Assembly: GCA_945877085.1 (NCBI GenBank)
Contig: CAMCQV010000002.1
Location: 1-50,342 of the forward strand
Source: Chitinophaga pinensis
Lineage (GTDB): Bacteria; Bacteroidota; Bacteroidia; Chitinophagales; Chitinophagaceae
DNA length: 50,342 nucleotides
Direction: 5' to 3'
The position numbers were made by a program, and so were the translations under genes. Below are positions 18,985-28,975 of the stretch, in pieces. Positions within the stretch are counted from its first letter, which is position 1. Each line of letters begins with the position of its first letter. Below the pieces are notes generated by a model. The model made no database searches, was not told the origin of the DNA, and was given only the letters and a program-made list of their open reading frames with translations.

Positions 18985-20238
18985 TTATTTTAAACCAAAG
19001 GCCTTCTTAACCTTGGCAACATAATCTAATTTCTCCCAGGTAAACAATTCTACTTTCATAGTCTTTGTTTTACCATCTGGAGTAGTGAATGTTTTAGTCA
19101 CTGTCTCATTCTTACGACCCATATGGCCATATGCAGCAGTCTCACTATACATTGGTGTTCTTAATTTTAATCTTTGCTCGATAAAGTAAGGACGCATATC
19201 AAAAATGCCTTCTACTAACTTACCAATTTGACCATCTGTCATTTTCACTTTAGCAGTACCGTAAGTATTTACATTGATAGATGTTGGCTTCGCCACACCA
19301 ATCGCGTAAGAAACTTGAACCAATACTTCAGAAGCTACACCTGCAGCTACCAAGTTCTTAGCAATATGACGTGTTGCATAAGCAGCAGAACGGTCAACCT
19401 TACTTGGATCTTTACCAGAGAAAGCACCACCACCGTGAGCACCTTTACCACCGTAAGTATCAACGATGATCTTACGACCAGTTAATCCAGTGTCACCATG
19501 AGGACCACCAATTACAAACTTACCTGTTGGGTTAATATGGTACTTGATATCCTTGTTAAATAATTTTGCGTATTTCTTGTATTTCGCTTGTACTCTTGGG
19601 ATTAAAATTTCAATAATATCCTTTTTGATCTTCGCTAACATCTTCGCTTCTGAATCAAAATCATCGTGTTGAGTAGAAACCACAATCGCGTCGATTCTTA
19701 CTGGCTCATTTTTGTCGTTGTACTCTAAAGTCACCTGAGATTTTGCATCAGGACGTAAATATTTAATTGCTTTGTGCTCTCTTCTTAATGCAGCTAATTC
19801 AATTAAAATTTTGTGCGCTAAGTCCAAAGCCAATGGCATTAAGTCTTCTGTTTCATTGGTTGCATAACCAAACATCATCCCCTGATCTCCAGCACCTTGC
19901 TCTTCCTTCTTCTTTTTATCTACCCCTTGGTTGATATCAGCAGATTGTTCGTGGATTGCAGATAATACACCACAGCTATCCGCTTCAAACATATATTCAC
20001 TCTTCGTGTAACCAATTTTTTTGATCACATTACGTGCAATGGTTTGTACATCTAAATAAGCTTTAGATTTTACCTCACCAGCCAATACTACTTGACCAGT
20101 TGTTACTAAAGTTTCACAAGCCACTTTTGACTGAGGGTCAAAGGCTAAAAAGTTGTCGATCAATGCGTCAGAAATCTGATCCGCCACTTTGTCTGGATGT
20201 CCTTCAGAAACACTCTCAGATGTAAATAAATAAGGCAT
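18985..20238 (-). CDS. metK: S-adenosylmethionine synthetase
   Basis: MetK makes S-adenosylmethionine from methionine and ATP. The N-terminal [21 protein letters not shown]-type start (seen as [14 protein letters not shown]), [12 protein letters not shown] and [16 protein letters not shown] loops are all intact. 417 aa is within the family range, with a short insertion (DKKKKEEQ) before GAGDQG. The upstream gap to the DUF4270 gene is only about 106 bp and carries a TATATTTG -7 element. The leader is too short for a SAM riboswitch. Confidence 0.97.
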   Translation of the reverse strand: MPYLFTSESVSEGHPDKVADQISDALIDNFLAFDPQSKVACETLVTTGQVVLAGEVKSKAYLDVQTIARNVIKKIGYTKSEYMFEADSCGVLSAIHEQSADINQGVDKKKKEEQGAGDQGMMFGYATNETEDLMPLALDLAHKILIELAALRREHKAIKYLRPDAKSQVTLEYNDKNEPVRIDAIVVSTQHDDFDSEAKMLAKIKKDIIEILIPRVQAKYKKYAKLFNKDIKYHINPTGKFVIGGPHGDTGLTGRKIIVDTYGGKGAHGGGAFSGKDPSKVDRSAAYATRHIAKNLVAAGVASEVLVQVSYAIGVAKPTSINVNTYGTAKVKMTDGQIGKLVEGIFDMRPYFIEQRLKLRTPMYSETAAYGHMGRKNETVTKTFTTPDGKTKTMKVELFTWEKLDYVAKVKKAFGLK

Positions 20239-20269
20239 ATTGTTTTATTTTGATGTTATTATTAAAGTG

Positions 20270-20277
20270 CAAATATA
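20270..20277 (-). promoter_or_regulatory. metK -7 element (TATATTTG)
   Basis: Exact TAnnTTTG match on the minus strand, 31 nt before the metK ATG. The -33 box is not obvious. Confidence 0.45.
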
Positions 20278-20344
20278 TTAAATAATCTTAATTAATATAG
20301 GGTATAATACAGTTTGTAATACAGATTGGATTAAATGAATTGAA

Positions 20345-21820
20345 CTAAAGATTGGTATAGTAAATACGCAACCTCATCCTGAACTTAGAATGAGATCCAC
20401 CACCCAATCTAACACGGCCTATAGCAGCTTGATTACCCAATGAAGTCGATAAATAATCTGTGGATTGTATTTTATTATATGGATATGGCTGAACGAATTT
20501 GATGGAATCATTTACTGGTGCATACAATCTAAAATCAAACAATGAATCCTTTCTTGCAATCAATCCTTGAACATACCTACTCACGTTAAAATTGTAAGTA
20601 GCTACATTACTATAGCCATTCAAGGATTTAGTAATTTTTTGTCCACCAAACTGCGCTAATAATTGAGTATTCATTACGCCTGGAAAATCATTTGGCACTG
20701 ACCTTAATTGCTTGGTTGCACTATCATATACACCTAAGAATAAATAATTTGGTGCAGTCATATAAGTTTCGGTAGTCGATAAACGTGCAGCATCTGGCAC
20801 TTGTTCTGCAATCAGTTCTGCCCTATGAATAATTTTCTTTTCAAACGTCTTCAAACCAGGTACTTTAATTTTAACCATCGTACCAGGACTTGTTTGTACA
20901 TAAACCAAAGAATCTTTAGCAAACCCATTTAGATGACTTGCAATTTCTGAGGCCGCTCTATTTCTTTGGATGAAGTTGGCATTTTGTGCCGTGTAGTAAT
21001 TGAATCTAAAATTGGTAACTAATGTATCTCTTGTTACGCTACCAGTTGCACTAGTAGAATAATATAGAGACAATTTTGTGTTAGAATCTAATAATGCCAA
21101 TTTGATCAAGGCATTGTGGTTGTCCGCTGGATTTGTAGATAAAGCAAAACCAGAAAAAGCATTACGGAATGTGGTGTCATTTCTGTAGGCCCCGATTGAA
21201 TCATACGTTTTTAAAAAAAGCTCCCCTAATGATTGATTCAATCTTATACGGATTTGTCTTGAAGCATTTTCAAAACGATCATTGATAGAATCTTTTGCAC
21301 TAGCAAAATCAAATAATTTTGGATTGCCAAGCGCAATTCCTTTTCTTATTCCATATGCATTTGGATAATTTGATGCATAAAATTTTCCAGTTTCCAAAGG
21401 TGTTGTTGGATCTATTTTGTTGACATAAATTTTAACTGGCTTTGATGAGTCTCCAAAAAAACCTTTATAACTTAAAATCAAGACCACCGAATCCACAATG
21501 ATACTGTCTAGTGTCCCTTTAATGAAAAAAGGATAAAAGCTAGGTTTTAATTGTAAAAATATAGATGCGCTTGTGGTTCCAAACATTGGATCATTGGTAA
21601 TATCTCCAAGCACATGTTGGTCTGTTGGGTAAATTCTTAATGAATCTTCCATCAACACTGTTTCTGTTTCTACCTCTAATATTGTGTCTCTAGTGCCAAT
21701 AGCGTCTTGGGACAAAAAGTCTATTCCGAGCTCAGAAGTACTAATCCTAGTACAAGAAAAAAGCAATGTAATTGCGATTGTAAAATAGGTAACCCTTCTA
21801 ACTATGTTGATAAATGCCAT
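20345..21820 (-). CDS. DUF4270 family lipoprotein
   Basis: A lipoprotein signal (TIAITLLFSC, lipid-bearing Cys about 23) is followed by the DUF4270 pattern: an early ELGIDFLSQDAIGTRDT segment, repeated beta-rich stretches and the C-terminal LRIYYTNL. The family is confined largely to Bacteroidota and has no firmly known function; it is probably anchored in the outer membrane. 491 aa is typical. It follows the GT5-like gene by 11 bp, a pairing I recall from other Bacteroidota genomes. Confidence 0.87.
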   Translation of the reverse strand: MAFINIVRRVTYFTIAITLLFSCTRISTSELGIDFLSQDAIGTRDTILEVETETVLMEDSLRIYPTDQHVLGDITNDPMFGTTSASIFLQLKPSFYPFFIKGTLDSIIVDSVVLILSYKGFFGDSSKPVKIYVNKIDPTTPLETGKFYASNYPNAYGIRKGIALGNPKLFDFASAKDSINDRFENASRQIRIRLNQSLGELFLKTYDSIGAYRNDTTFRNAFSGFALSTNPADNHNALIKLALLDSNTKLSLYYSTSATGSVTRDTLVTNFRFNYYTAQNANFIQRNRAASEIASHLNGFAKDSLVYVQTSPGTMVKIKVPGLKTFEKKIIHRAELIAEQVPDAARLSTTETYMTAPNYLFLGVYDSATKQLRSVPNDFPGVMNTQLLAQFGGQKITKSLNGYSNVATYNFNVSRYVQGLIARKDSLFDFRLYAPVNDSIKFVQPYPYNKIQSTDYLSTSLGNQAAIGRVRLGGGSHSKFRMRLRIYYTNL

Positions 21821-21831
21821 GTATAATTACT

Positions 21832-22650
21832 TTACTTGCCTGCAAGTTCGTTGTATAAATCTAAATACTCTGTTAAATCAGAATCCCATCCATTAAAAGG
21901 CACCACTTTCTTTCCTTTTACTGAGGCAAATTCAGTCACCAATTTTTTGTCAATCACATCTGAACCAAAAGAAATTGCATCAGCATAAGTTGCGCCTCCT
22001 CTGAACATAGCCGAGTTGGACAATTCTTTAAACGCTTCTAATTCTTTCTCCTTTACATTCGTATTGATCAAAGCCTTGGTCATAAAGTCTTTTGGAAACT
22101 GTTCTTCGAAAGTATTTTGTCCAATCGTGTACACCACTTTAGCGTTGGAGAATACGGGTTCTTTCTTAAAAGCAGTTTTAATATAAGCTGGGATTAAACC
22201 TGTCATCCAACCACTACAGTGAATGATGTCTGGAGGCCAACCGAATTTCTTCACGGTCTCTAGAGCTCCGCGGCAAAAGAAAATGGTTCTCATGGCATTG
22301 TCATCAAACCATGTTTCATTTTCATCGTGGAATATATGCTTACGCTTGAAAAAATCTTCGTTTTCTAAAAAATAGACCTGCAATCTTGCATTGGGTAAGG
22401 AAGCGACCTTAATTTGTAAAGGATAATCATCACTATCTACTTGAACATTGATCCCTGATAATCTAACTACTTCATGTAAACGGTGTCTTCTTTCATTGAT
22501 TACACCAAATCTTGGCATGATACAACGTACTTCTAACCCACTGTCATTGCTTTTAATTGCGAGTTTATTGATCACCTCTGCAAATTCTGTCATCTCTAAA
22601 TAAGGCGACATTTCTGTAGCAATATATAAGATTCGTTTTTTTTCTGACAT
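21832..22650 (-). CDS. glycogen/starch synthase catalytic-N-domain (GT5) protein, short form
   Basis: 272 aa corresponding only to the N-terminal Rossmann domain of GT5 glycogen synthases: ILYIATEMSPY, CIMPRFGVI, YFLEN, WPPDIIHCSGWMTGLIP. The C-terminal nucleotide-sugar-binding domain is missing, and the ADP-glucose-contacting KxGG motif after the first strand is replaced by YLEMTEFAE. It is therefore unlikely to make glycogen by itself. Short forms of this kind recur in Bacteroidota. Its role is unknown; it is co-transcribed with the DUF4270 lipoprotein. Confidence 0.8.
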   Translation of the reverse strand: MSEKKRILYIATEMSPYLEMTEFAEVINKLAIKSNDSGLEVRCIMPRFGVINERRHRLHEVVRLSGINVQVDSDDYPLQIKVASLPNARLQVYFLENEDFFKRKHIFHDENETWFDDNAMRTIFFCRGALETVKKFGWPPDIIHCSGWMTGLIPAYIKTAFKKEPVFSNAKVVYTIGQNTFEEQFPKDFMTKALINTNVKEKELEAFKELSNSAMFRGGATYADAISFGSDVIDKKLVTEFASVKGKKVVPFNGWDSDLTEYLDLYNELAGK

Positions 22651-22688
22651 TCCTTTAATAGTTTAACTAAGTAACCTCATCGAGTTGG

Positions 22689-22696
22689 CAAAGGTA
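22689..22696 (-). promoter_or_regulatory. -7 element (TACCTTTG) for the GT5-like gene
   Basis: Exact TAnnTTTG match on the minus strand, about 38 nt before the ATG, in the divergent gap shared with the flippase-like gene. Confidence 0.45.
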
Positions 22697-22807
22697 CGGA
22701 TTTTAAAGGACTTTATAAAACCCTAAAAAAGCCCAATTATTAAGTCTTTGTCAGGAGTATTCTAGACAATTGGTTGTAAATTGCGGGGCAACTGAAACCT
22801 TATAATA

Positions 22808-23791
22808 ATGGGAAAGTTTCTTAAAATCGGGTTCTTTTTTCTTTTAGGTATCGCCTTGATATGGTGGAGTTTACATCAAATTCCAGCCGAAGAATGGACA
22901 AAATTCACCCTCGCACTCAAGCAATCTAAACTTTGGATTGTATTCCCTGTGTTTATAATATTAGGACTTTCACATTTTTTACGTGCACTTAGATGGCGCT
23001 TAATCATGGAGCCATTGGGCTATCAACCAAGCATTGCAAATACCTACCTAGCTGTTCTGATTGGGTATTTAGCCAACCTAGCGATCCCCCGTCTTGGAGA
23101 GGTTTTAAAATGCACTTTATTGGCTAAGTACGAGAAGGTACCTGCCGAAAAAATAGTAGGTACCATTGTTGCAGAAAGGGCCTTTGATGTGATAAGCCTT
23201 GGCATTGTATTTTTAATGGCGCTTGGTTTACAATTTAATGTGATAGAAGCTGGATGGAACCAATTGAAAAATCAAACAGCTAAACCATTGATTGATTCCA
23301 ATGAGGTTAATTGGAAAATGTATTTGTTTGTTGGTATAGGTATTTTATTGGTGACAGTGTTTTTGATCCTCAGAAAACGTATCCCTACAATGGTTACCTC
23401 CATTAAACAAATTTTTAGTGGCATTTGGGAGGGTGTGATGAGTGCTACTAAATTAAAACAACAAAAATTATTCTTTGTATACTCCTTTGGTATTTGGTTT
23501 TTGTATTTATTAGCCACTTATGTAGGATTGTATGCCACAGCAGGAACTGAGAGTAGTTTTGCCACCGCAATTAGTTGTTTGGCATATGCGAGTATTGGTA
23601 TGATACTAACCCCAGGTGGCATTGGAGCTTATGCCTATTTTATGGCGAAAGTGCTAGAACTAAATGGTGTAGATTATACTTTGGGACTTGCCAATGGTAC
23701 TTTACAGTGGTTTTCACAGTTCCTAATTGTAATTGTATTGGGTGGATTGAGTTTAATTATATTACCTATCATTAATAAACAAGCTAAGTAA
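22808..23791 (+). CDS. lysylphosphatidylglycerol synthase TM-region / UPF0104 flippase-like membrane protein
   Basis: 327 aa with about eight hydrophobic helices (first FLKIGFFFLLGIALIWWSL). The family signatures SHFLRALRWRLIMEPLG, YLANLAIPRLGEVLKCTLL and ERAFDVISLG place it in the UPF0104 family, the membrane part of MprF-like proteins without the lysyl-transferase domain. Such proteins are thought to move or modify lipids, but this member's substrate is unknown. It heads a tight plus-strand run; rfaE2 starts one base after its stop codon, which hints at an envelope-lipid context. Confidence 0.85.
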   Translation: MGKFLKIGFFFLLGIALIWWSLHQIPAEEWTKFTLALKQSKLWIVFPVFIILGLSHFLRALRWRLIMEPLGYQPSIANTYLAVLIGYLANLAIPRLGEVLKCTLLAKYEKVPAEKIVGTIVAERAFDVISLGIVFLMALGLQFNVIEAGWNQLKNQTAKPLIDSNEVNWKMYLFVGIGILLVTVFLILRKRIPTMVTSIKQIFSGIWEGVMSATKLKQQKLFFVYSFGIWFLYLLATYVGLYATAGTESSFATAISCLAYASIGMILTPGGIGAYAYFMAKVLELNGVDYTLGLANGTLQWFSQFLIVIVLGGLSLIILPIINKQAK

Positions 23792-23792
23792 G

Positions 23793-24281
23793 ATGCGCGC
23801 AGTGGAACAAATAGCAAAAAAAATCATGACCATTGAACAAGCAAAAGCATTTATGCAAGCTTGTAAAACAATAGGAAAGACAGTTGCCTTTACGAATGGT
23901 TGCTTTGATATTTTACATCCAGGTCATTTATTTTCTCTAGCTCAAACTGCAAAAGAAGCAGATTATTTATTAGTAGGATTAAATAGTGACGCAAGTGTTA
24001 AAAAACTAAAAGGTCCAGAGCGTCCAATTAATACGACCGAAAGCAGGGCCTCTATTTTGGCCAATTTAGTATTGGTAGATGTGGTGGTGGTATTTGAAGA
24101 AGACACCCCTTTACAATTAATACAAACCCTCCTACCAGATGTACTTGTAAAAGGTGGAGATTATACGATTGATACCATTGTTGGGGCAAAAGAGGTTATC
24201 GCAAATGGAGGAAAAGTGGTGATCAATCCAATAGTGGAAGGTTTTTCCACAACCAATATCATTGAAAAAATAAAAAAATAA
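23793..24281 (+). CDS. rfaE2: D-glycero-beta-D-manno-heptose-1-phosphate adenylyltransferase
   Basis: This enzyme transfers AMP to heptose-1-phosphate to give ADP-heptose for the lipopolysaccharide core. It is the free-standing nucleotidyltransferase half of HldE. The cytidylyltransferase signature FTNGCFDILHPGH (H42xGH45) and the GLNSDASVKKLKGPERP segment are present; the C-terminal region has GFSTTNIIEKI, the family's S-T-[TS] motif. 162 aa is the expected length. The kinase half is not in this window. Start: ATG 23793, although the later in-frame ATG of MTIEQAKAF (23826) is also possible. Confidence 0.92.
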   Translation: MRAVEQIAKKIMTIEQAKAFMQACKTIGKTVAFTNGCFDILHPGHLFSLAQTAKEADYLLVGLNSDASVKKLKGPERPINTTESRASILANLVLVDVVVVFEEDTPLQLIQTLLPDVLVKGGDYTIDTIVGAKEVIANGGKVVINPIVEGFSTTNIIEKIKK

Positions 24282-24283
24282 AC

Positions 24284-25807
24284 ATGCAATTTTTACAAGA
24301 ATTAAAAATTCAAAAAGAAAACGAAGGCAGTTCAACAGGCGCAAAATGGATTCAAAGTAAGGGTGAGTTGATCTCCTCTTTTTCTCCAGTGGACAATCAA
24401 TTGATTGGTGCAGTTGTAACAACAGATGCTGCCGCGTATGAACAAGTGATTAAAACTGCAGAAGCTGCATTTATAGAATGGCGTAATTGGCCAGCACCTA
24501 AAAGAGGTGAAGTTGTAAGACAATTAGGTGAAGCATTAAGAAAAGATAAAACAGCACTAGGTCAATTAGTAAGCTATGAAATGGGAAAAAGTTTACAAGA
24601 AGGTTTAGGTGAAGTACAAGAGATGATTGATATCTGCGATTTTGCAGTTGGATTGTCAAGACAATTATATGGATTGACCATGCATAGTGAAAGACCATCC
24701 CATAGAATGTATGAACAATGGCATCCAATGGGTATTGTGGGTATCATTTCTGCATTTAACTTCCCTGTAGCAGTATGGAGTTGGAATGCAGCATTGGCAT
24801 GGGTTTGTGGTAATGTCACTGTATGGAAGCCAAGTGAGAAAACACCATTATGTGGCAATGCCATTCAAAAAATTGTTGAAAAAGTATTTGCAGAAAATGC
24901 TGTGCCAGAAGGTGTGAATAATTTAATTCAAGGAGGACGATCTGTAGGAGAATGGATGAGTAAGGACACAAGGATACCACTAGTTTCTGCAACAGGATCT
25001 ACACGTATGGGCAAAGAATTGAATAAAGAAGTGGCTGGCCGTTTAGGAAAAACCATTTTAGAATTAGGTGGGAATAATGCAATCATCATCACAGAACATG
25101 CAGACTTAGACATGTCCTTGATTGGAGCTGTGTTTGGAGCAGTGGGTACTGCAGGACAAAGATGCACAAGCACCAGAAGGTTGATCATTCATGAAAAAAT
25201 TTATGACCAATTTGTAGAAAAATTAGTGAAGGCTTACCAACAAATTAAAATTGGAGATCCATTGGATAACAATAACCATATGGGTCCATTGATTGATAAA
25301 GATGCAGTGAAAATGTATTTGCAATCTATTGAAGCTTGTAAAAATGAAGGTGGTAAATTTATTGTAGAAGGTGGCGTATTAGAAGGCGCTGCCTATGCAA
25401 GTGGTTGTTATGTGAAGCCATGTATTGCAGAAGCAAAACCACAATTTAAAATTGTACAACACGAAACTTTTGCTCCTATTTTATACCTTTTAAAATATAA
25501 GACCATCGAAGAAGCAATTGCCATGCAAAACGAAGTGCCTCAGGGATTGTCATCTGCGATCATGACTTTAAATATGAGAGAATCTGAATTATTTCTTTCC
25601 GCAAAAGGAAGTGATTGTGGTATTGCAAATGTAAATATTGGAACTAGTGGTGCTGAGATTGGTGGTGCCTTTGGTGGTGAAAAAGAAACTGGAGGCGGAA
25701 GAGAAAGTGGATCTGATGCATGGAAAGCTTATATGCGCAGACAAACCAATACAATTAACTGGAGCACACAATTACCACTTGCACAGGGTATCAAATTTGA
25801 TTTTTAA
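24284..25807 (+). CDS. aldehyde dehydrogenase, ALDH7 (alpha-aminoadipic semialdehyde) type
   Basis: NAD(P)-dependent oxidation of an aldehyde, in ALDH7 relatives alpha-aminoadipate semialdehyde of lysine breakdown. The catalytic Cys is in GQRCTSTRRL (about C294) and the general-base Glu in LELGGNNA (about E260). ISAFNFPVAVWSWN and the C-terminal FGGEKETGGGRESGSDAWKAY-type end (GGEKETGGGRESGSD) are ALDH7-like. 507 aa is full length. It starts 2 bp after rfaE2. Other lysine-catabolic genes are absent here, so the substrate is inferred from family only. Confidence 0.92.
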   Translation: MQFLQELKIQKENEGSSTGAKWIQSKGELISSFSPVDNQLIGAVVTTDAAAYEQVIKTAEAAFIEWRNWPAPKRGEVVRQLGEALRKDKTALGQLVSYEMGKSLQEGLGEVQEMIDICDFAVGLSRQLYGLTMHSERPSHRMYEQWHPMGIVGIISAFNFPVAVWSWNAALAWVCGNVTVWKPSEKTPLCGNAIQKIVEKVFAENAVPEGVNNLIQGGRSVGEWMSKDTRIPLVSATGSTRMGKELNKEVAGRLGKTILELGGNNAIIITEHADLDMSLIGAVFGAVGTAGQRCTSTRRLIIHEKIYDQFVEKLVKAYQQIKIGDPLDNNNHMGPLIDKDAVKMYLQSIEACKNEGGKFIVEGGVLEGAAYASGCYVKPCIAEAKPQFKIVQHETFAPILYLLKYKTIEEAIAMQNEVPQGLSSAIMTLNMRESELFLSAKGSDCGIANVNIGTSGAEIGGAFGGEKETGGGRESGSDAWKAYMRRQTNTINWSTQLPLAQGIKFDF

Positions 25808-25815
25808 TATTTACT

Positions 25816-27432
25816 ATGTCCCTTTGTACTATGCGTAGATTGATCCTTACTATATTTTTGTATACCTGCTACCAAATTGTATGGGGACAGGATGCAAAAT
25901 TTTGGCATTGGAAAGATCTTGATAAAGATGGCGTGCATGGTGTAAGCTTATTAAAAGCCCAACAACTATTAACAGATTTAAAGATAAAGCCCACGCCTAT
26001 TATCATTGCAGTATTAGATGGCGGTATTGATACAGCTCATCCTCAAATCAAACCATTGCTGTGGAATAATCCTAGAGAAATTCCAGGTAATGCGATAGAT
26101 GATGACAAAAACGGATACGTGGATGACCAACATGGATGGAATTTTTTAGGCAATGCTGCTGGTGAAAATATCAACAAAGCGTCTGACGAAAAATCAAGAA
26201 TCTACCACCGCTATAAAGAGGTATTCAAACAAGACAAATTAGATAGTACGTCTTGGGATGCAACAAAAAAACAGACCTATAAAATGTGGCAGCAAGCTGC
26301 TGATGAAATTGTTTTTTCAGACGAAGATGCAGGCAATTTATCCTTCATCAAAATGGCCAGAAATGCAGTGGTAAAGATGGGCCTTATTTTAATTAGAGAA
26401 ATGGAGGATAGTAATTTTTCAACAGAAAAATTAGAAACCTATCAACCCATTGGAAAAATCACTGCAGATACAAAAATTTCCTATTTAAGAACGATGCAGG
26501 CATTAGGTATTGACCGATCAAATGGCCATCAGTCTATTGTGGAAGATCTGAATGAATATATTACAGGAAAAGAAAAATCCTCAGTCTCCATTGATACACC
26601 TCCTGAAGATCTCAGAAAAAAGATCACCCAAGACCAATATGATAATTTGAATGACCAATTCTATGGTAATAATAATATCACTGGTCCAAATGCAAAACAC
26701 GGAACACATGTGGCAGGATTAGCCGCTGGTATGGTAGATACCCTATTCAACAAATCCAGCTTTAATAATCCAATTCAAATCATGGGCCTTCGCGTAGTTC
26801 CAGATGGAGATGAATATGATAAGGATGTTGCTTTAGGGATAAGATACGCCGTTAACAATGGTGCTAAAATTATCAATATGAGTTTTGGTAAATCTTTCTC
26901 GCCAGAACAACCATGGGTGGATAGTGCAATTCGATACGCAGCATCAAAAGATGTATTGATCATTCATTCTGCAGGAAATGAATCCTATGATTTAAATATT
27001 AAATCCGTCTACCCTAGCCCCTACTCAAATGTATTTGAGGATAAAGCAATGAATATGATTACAGTGGGCGCAAGTAGTGATCCATTGATTGCAGAAGGTC
27101 TATTAACCGAATTTAGTAATTATGGCAATAAAATAGTTGATCTATTAAGTCCTGGTAAAAAAATATATTCAAGTTTACCCAATCAAAAGTATGGCTTTTT
27201 AGATGGCACGAGTATGTCTGCGCCTATCTTATGTCATATTGCAGCATTGATAAGAGCTTATTTCCCTAAGCTGAGCGCAACAGAAGTAAAGACGATTCTT
27301 TTGCAAAGTTGTTGGAAGCCGAATGACCCATCCATAAAATTGAATGAACTAAGCACAGAAGGCGGCATCATCAATGCTGCATTAAGTGTTCAAAATGCAG
27401 TCCTATTTCAAAAAAATAAAAGTAAAAAATAA
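25816..27432 (+). CDS. S8 family subtilisin-like serine peptidase, secreted
   Basis: The catalytic triad is intact: Asp in AVLDGGID (about D68), His in HGTHVAG (about H295) and Ser in GTSMSAP (about S466). The unusually long Asp-His spacing holds an inserted helical, charged domain (about 110-280). A signal peptide ends at YQIVWGQ; the ATG of MRRLIL (25831) gives a more standard signal than the upstream ATG at 25816. No C-terminal type IX sorting domain is seen. Probably periplasmic or secreted by Sec. It lies 8 bp after the ALDH gene. Confidence 0.93.
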   Translation: MSLCTMRRLILTIFLYTCYQIVWGQDAKFWHWKDLDKDGVHGVSLLKAQQLLTDLKIKPTPIIIAVLDGGIDTAHPQIKPLLWNNPREIPGNAIDDDKNGYVDDQHGWNFLGNAAGENINKASDEKSRIYHRYKEVFKQDKLDSTSWDATKKQTYKMWQQAADEIVFSDEDAGNLSFIKMARNAVVKMGLILIREMEDSNFSTEKLETYQPIGKITADTKISYLRTMQALGIDRSNGHQSIVEDLNEYITGKEKSSVSIDTPPEDLRKKITQDQYDNLNDQFYGNNNITGPNAKHGTHVAGLAAGMVDTLFNKSSFNNPIQIMGLRVVPDGDEYDKDVALGIRYAVNNGAKIINMSFGKSFSPEQPWVDSAIRYAASKDVLIIHSAGNESYDLNIKSVYPSPYSNVFEDKAMNMITVGASSDPLIAEGLLTEFSNYGNKIVDLLSPGKKIYSSLPNQKYGFLDGTSMSAPILCHIAALIRAYFPKLSATEVKTILLQSCWKPNDPSIKLNELSTEGGIINAALSVQNAVLFQKNKSKK

Positions 27433-27945
27433 ATGTCTAGACCAAGCACCACAGAGTATGCACCATTTTTTCAAACCTATATCAATTATACAAGTGGTAA
27501 GGATTATGAAATTTTAGTAAAACAATACCATGACCGTTTAGTGGATTCATGGGATGCGATACCAATTGAGAAAATCAAGTATGCTTATGGGCTAGATAAA
27601 TGGACGATACAGCAGATGTTCCAACACGTGATAGATACAGAAAGAATCTTTGCATACCGTGCCCTTGCCATATCAAGACAAGATAAAACTGCATTGCCGG
27701 GCTTTGACGAGAATAGCTATGCTGCAAATGCAGATGCAAGCCACCGCAACTGGAAGGATATGTTAATTGAATGGAGAACAGTGAGACAAGCTACTAATTT
27801 ATTATTTGCATCCTTTACTCCAGATCAATTAAAAACAAAAGGTAATTGTAACGGACATGATGTGACTGTAAATGCTTTAGGCTTCATCCTTTTTGGTCAT
27901 GCATTGCACCACTTGCACGTATTGAAAGAGCGTTATGACGTTTAA
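27433..27945 (+). CDS. DinB family protein
   Basis: 170-aa four-helix-bundle protein. The metal-binding histidines typical of DinB are visible in WTIQQMFQHVIDTER and in GHALHHLHVLKERY. The family includes damage-inducible proteins and thiol-dependent metal hydrolases, so the exact activity is open. The ATG follows directly on the subtilase stop codon (TAAATG), so the two are co-transcribed. A strong terminator closes this plus-strand run. Confidence 0.87.
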   Translation: MSRPSTTEYAPFFQTYINYTSGKDYEILVKQYHDRLVDSWDAIPIEKIKYAYGLDKWTIQQMFQHVIDTERIFAYRALAISRQDKTALPGFDENSYAANADASHRNWKDMLIEWRTVRQATNLLFASFTPDQLKTKGNCNGHDVTVNALGFILFGHALHHLHVLKERYDV

Positions 27946-28004
27946 TATTTGAAATTGAGTCTCACCATGTTTGCCTCAATTAAAGAATTCAAAAATCTCG
28001 TATA

Positions 28005-28042
28005 AAAAAAGAACCCCTAAATAAAATTAGGGGTTCTTTTTT
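28005..28042 (+). terminator. intrinsic terminator of the flippase-to-dinB run
   Basis: A 10-bp GC-containing stem GAACCCCTAA / TTAGGGGTTC with a 6-nt loop, extended by six A-T pairs, ends in a T-run. Confidence 0.92.
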
Positions 28043-28169
28043 GCCTGTCGGCCATACTCAATTTTTGAAGGGGAGTTATCCCTTTTAAATTAATTTATTT
28101 TTCGAATTTTTATATCAAAAAACGAATTCTTTAATTGACTTACACCTGTAACTCAATTTCAAATATTTA

Positions 28170-28742
28170 CTACTTTGTAGCGTAGATATGTACTGCTAAT
28201 TGAACTTGCGTATCAATAGCACCTACACCGTAATTGATTCCGAATAAAGTTCTATCAATTGGGAAGAATGCTTCTGCGAAGAAACCTTTTTCGTCTGCGT
28301 TTCTGATGATCGCTTCAAAGCTGATATCTTTAGTGATACCCTTTAAAGTTACTGAACCAGATAAAGTCGCTTTTTCTGCAGTGGTGTATTTTACAGCACT
28401 GATATTGAAAGTTGCTTCACCAAATTTAGCTACATCAAAAAAGTCAGCAGTAGATAAATGACCAGCTAATTTATCACCAGCAGCGTCTGTTACTTTCATA
28501 CCAGCAACATCCACTACAAATGATCCACCTACTAATTTACCACCGTCCACTTTTACTGAACCAGACTTCACTGGGAAATAACCAGTATGGAAATCGGACT
28601 TCTTAGAACCAGTAAAATCTACTTTACTCTTTTGAGCAGTTACTGTGAAAGTTTCAACTGTTTTTGTAGATCTAGGGTTGTTAAAAGAGAACAATACTAA
28701 CGTCGCTAATGCTAAAGCTGAAGAAAGAATGATTTTTTTCAT
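28170..28742 (-). CDS. YceI family periplasmic protein
   Basis: A lipocalin-like beta-barrel protein thought to bind polyprenyl or similar lipids. The track start at 28790 is too long; the ATG of MKKIILSS (28742) gives a clean signal peptide ending near LFSFNN and 190 aa. YceI features: VDFTGSKKSDFHTGYFPVKSG, GHLSTADFFDVAKFGEATF, and the C-terminal GAIDTQVQLAVHIYA. Exported, monocistronic. The gap from 28043 to 28169 behind it holds nothing recognisable. Confidence 0.9.
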   Translation of the reverse strand: MKKIILSSALALATLVLFSFNNPRSTKTVETFTVTAQKSKVDFTGSKKSDFHTGYFPVKSGSVKVDGGKLVGGSFVVDVAGMKVTDAAGDKLAGHLSTADFFDVAKFGEATFNISAVKYTTAEKATLSGSVTLKGITKDISFEAIIRNADEKGFFAEAFFPIDRTLFGINYGVGAIDTQVQLAVHIYATK

Positions 28743-28952
28743 ATTTGTTGTTTTAAATTTTAAAATTTGCTGAATGCTTGTATATAACAAAATAGGGCTC
28801 TTTTTGTTTAATTCGACCCTAAAATAGACACTTTTTTGTTTATTCTATTTGCAACAGCTCCATAAAGATATAAAACAATGTTTAAACAACGAAATAAATC
28901 ATTATAGCTATTTTTCAATCTATTTTCCCCTCATAATCTGCATATTATGAAT

Positions 28953-28960
28953 TATCTTTG
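28953..28960 (+). promoter_or_regulatory. sucC -7 element (TATCTTTG)
   Basis: Exact TAnnTTTG match ending 15 nt before the sucC ATG. This region is also where the ORF track placed a false TTG start. No TTG at -33. Confidence 0.5.
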
Positions 28961-28975
28961 CCAAAATTTCAGATT

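Noticed and set aside
20239-20344. SAM riboswitch ahead of metK
   Set aside because: The gap is about 106 bp with a -7 box 31 nt before the ATG, leaving no room for a riboswitch fold.
28743-28790. N-terminal extension of the YceI protein in the ORF track
   Set aside because: The extra 16 residues would precede a perfect signal peptide; the ATG at 28742 is the natural start.
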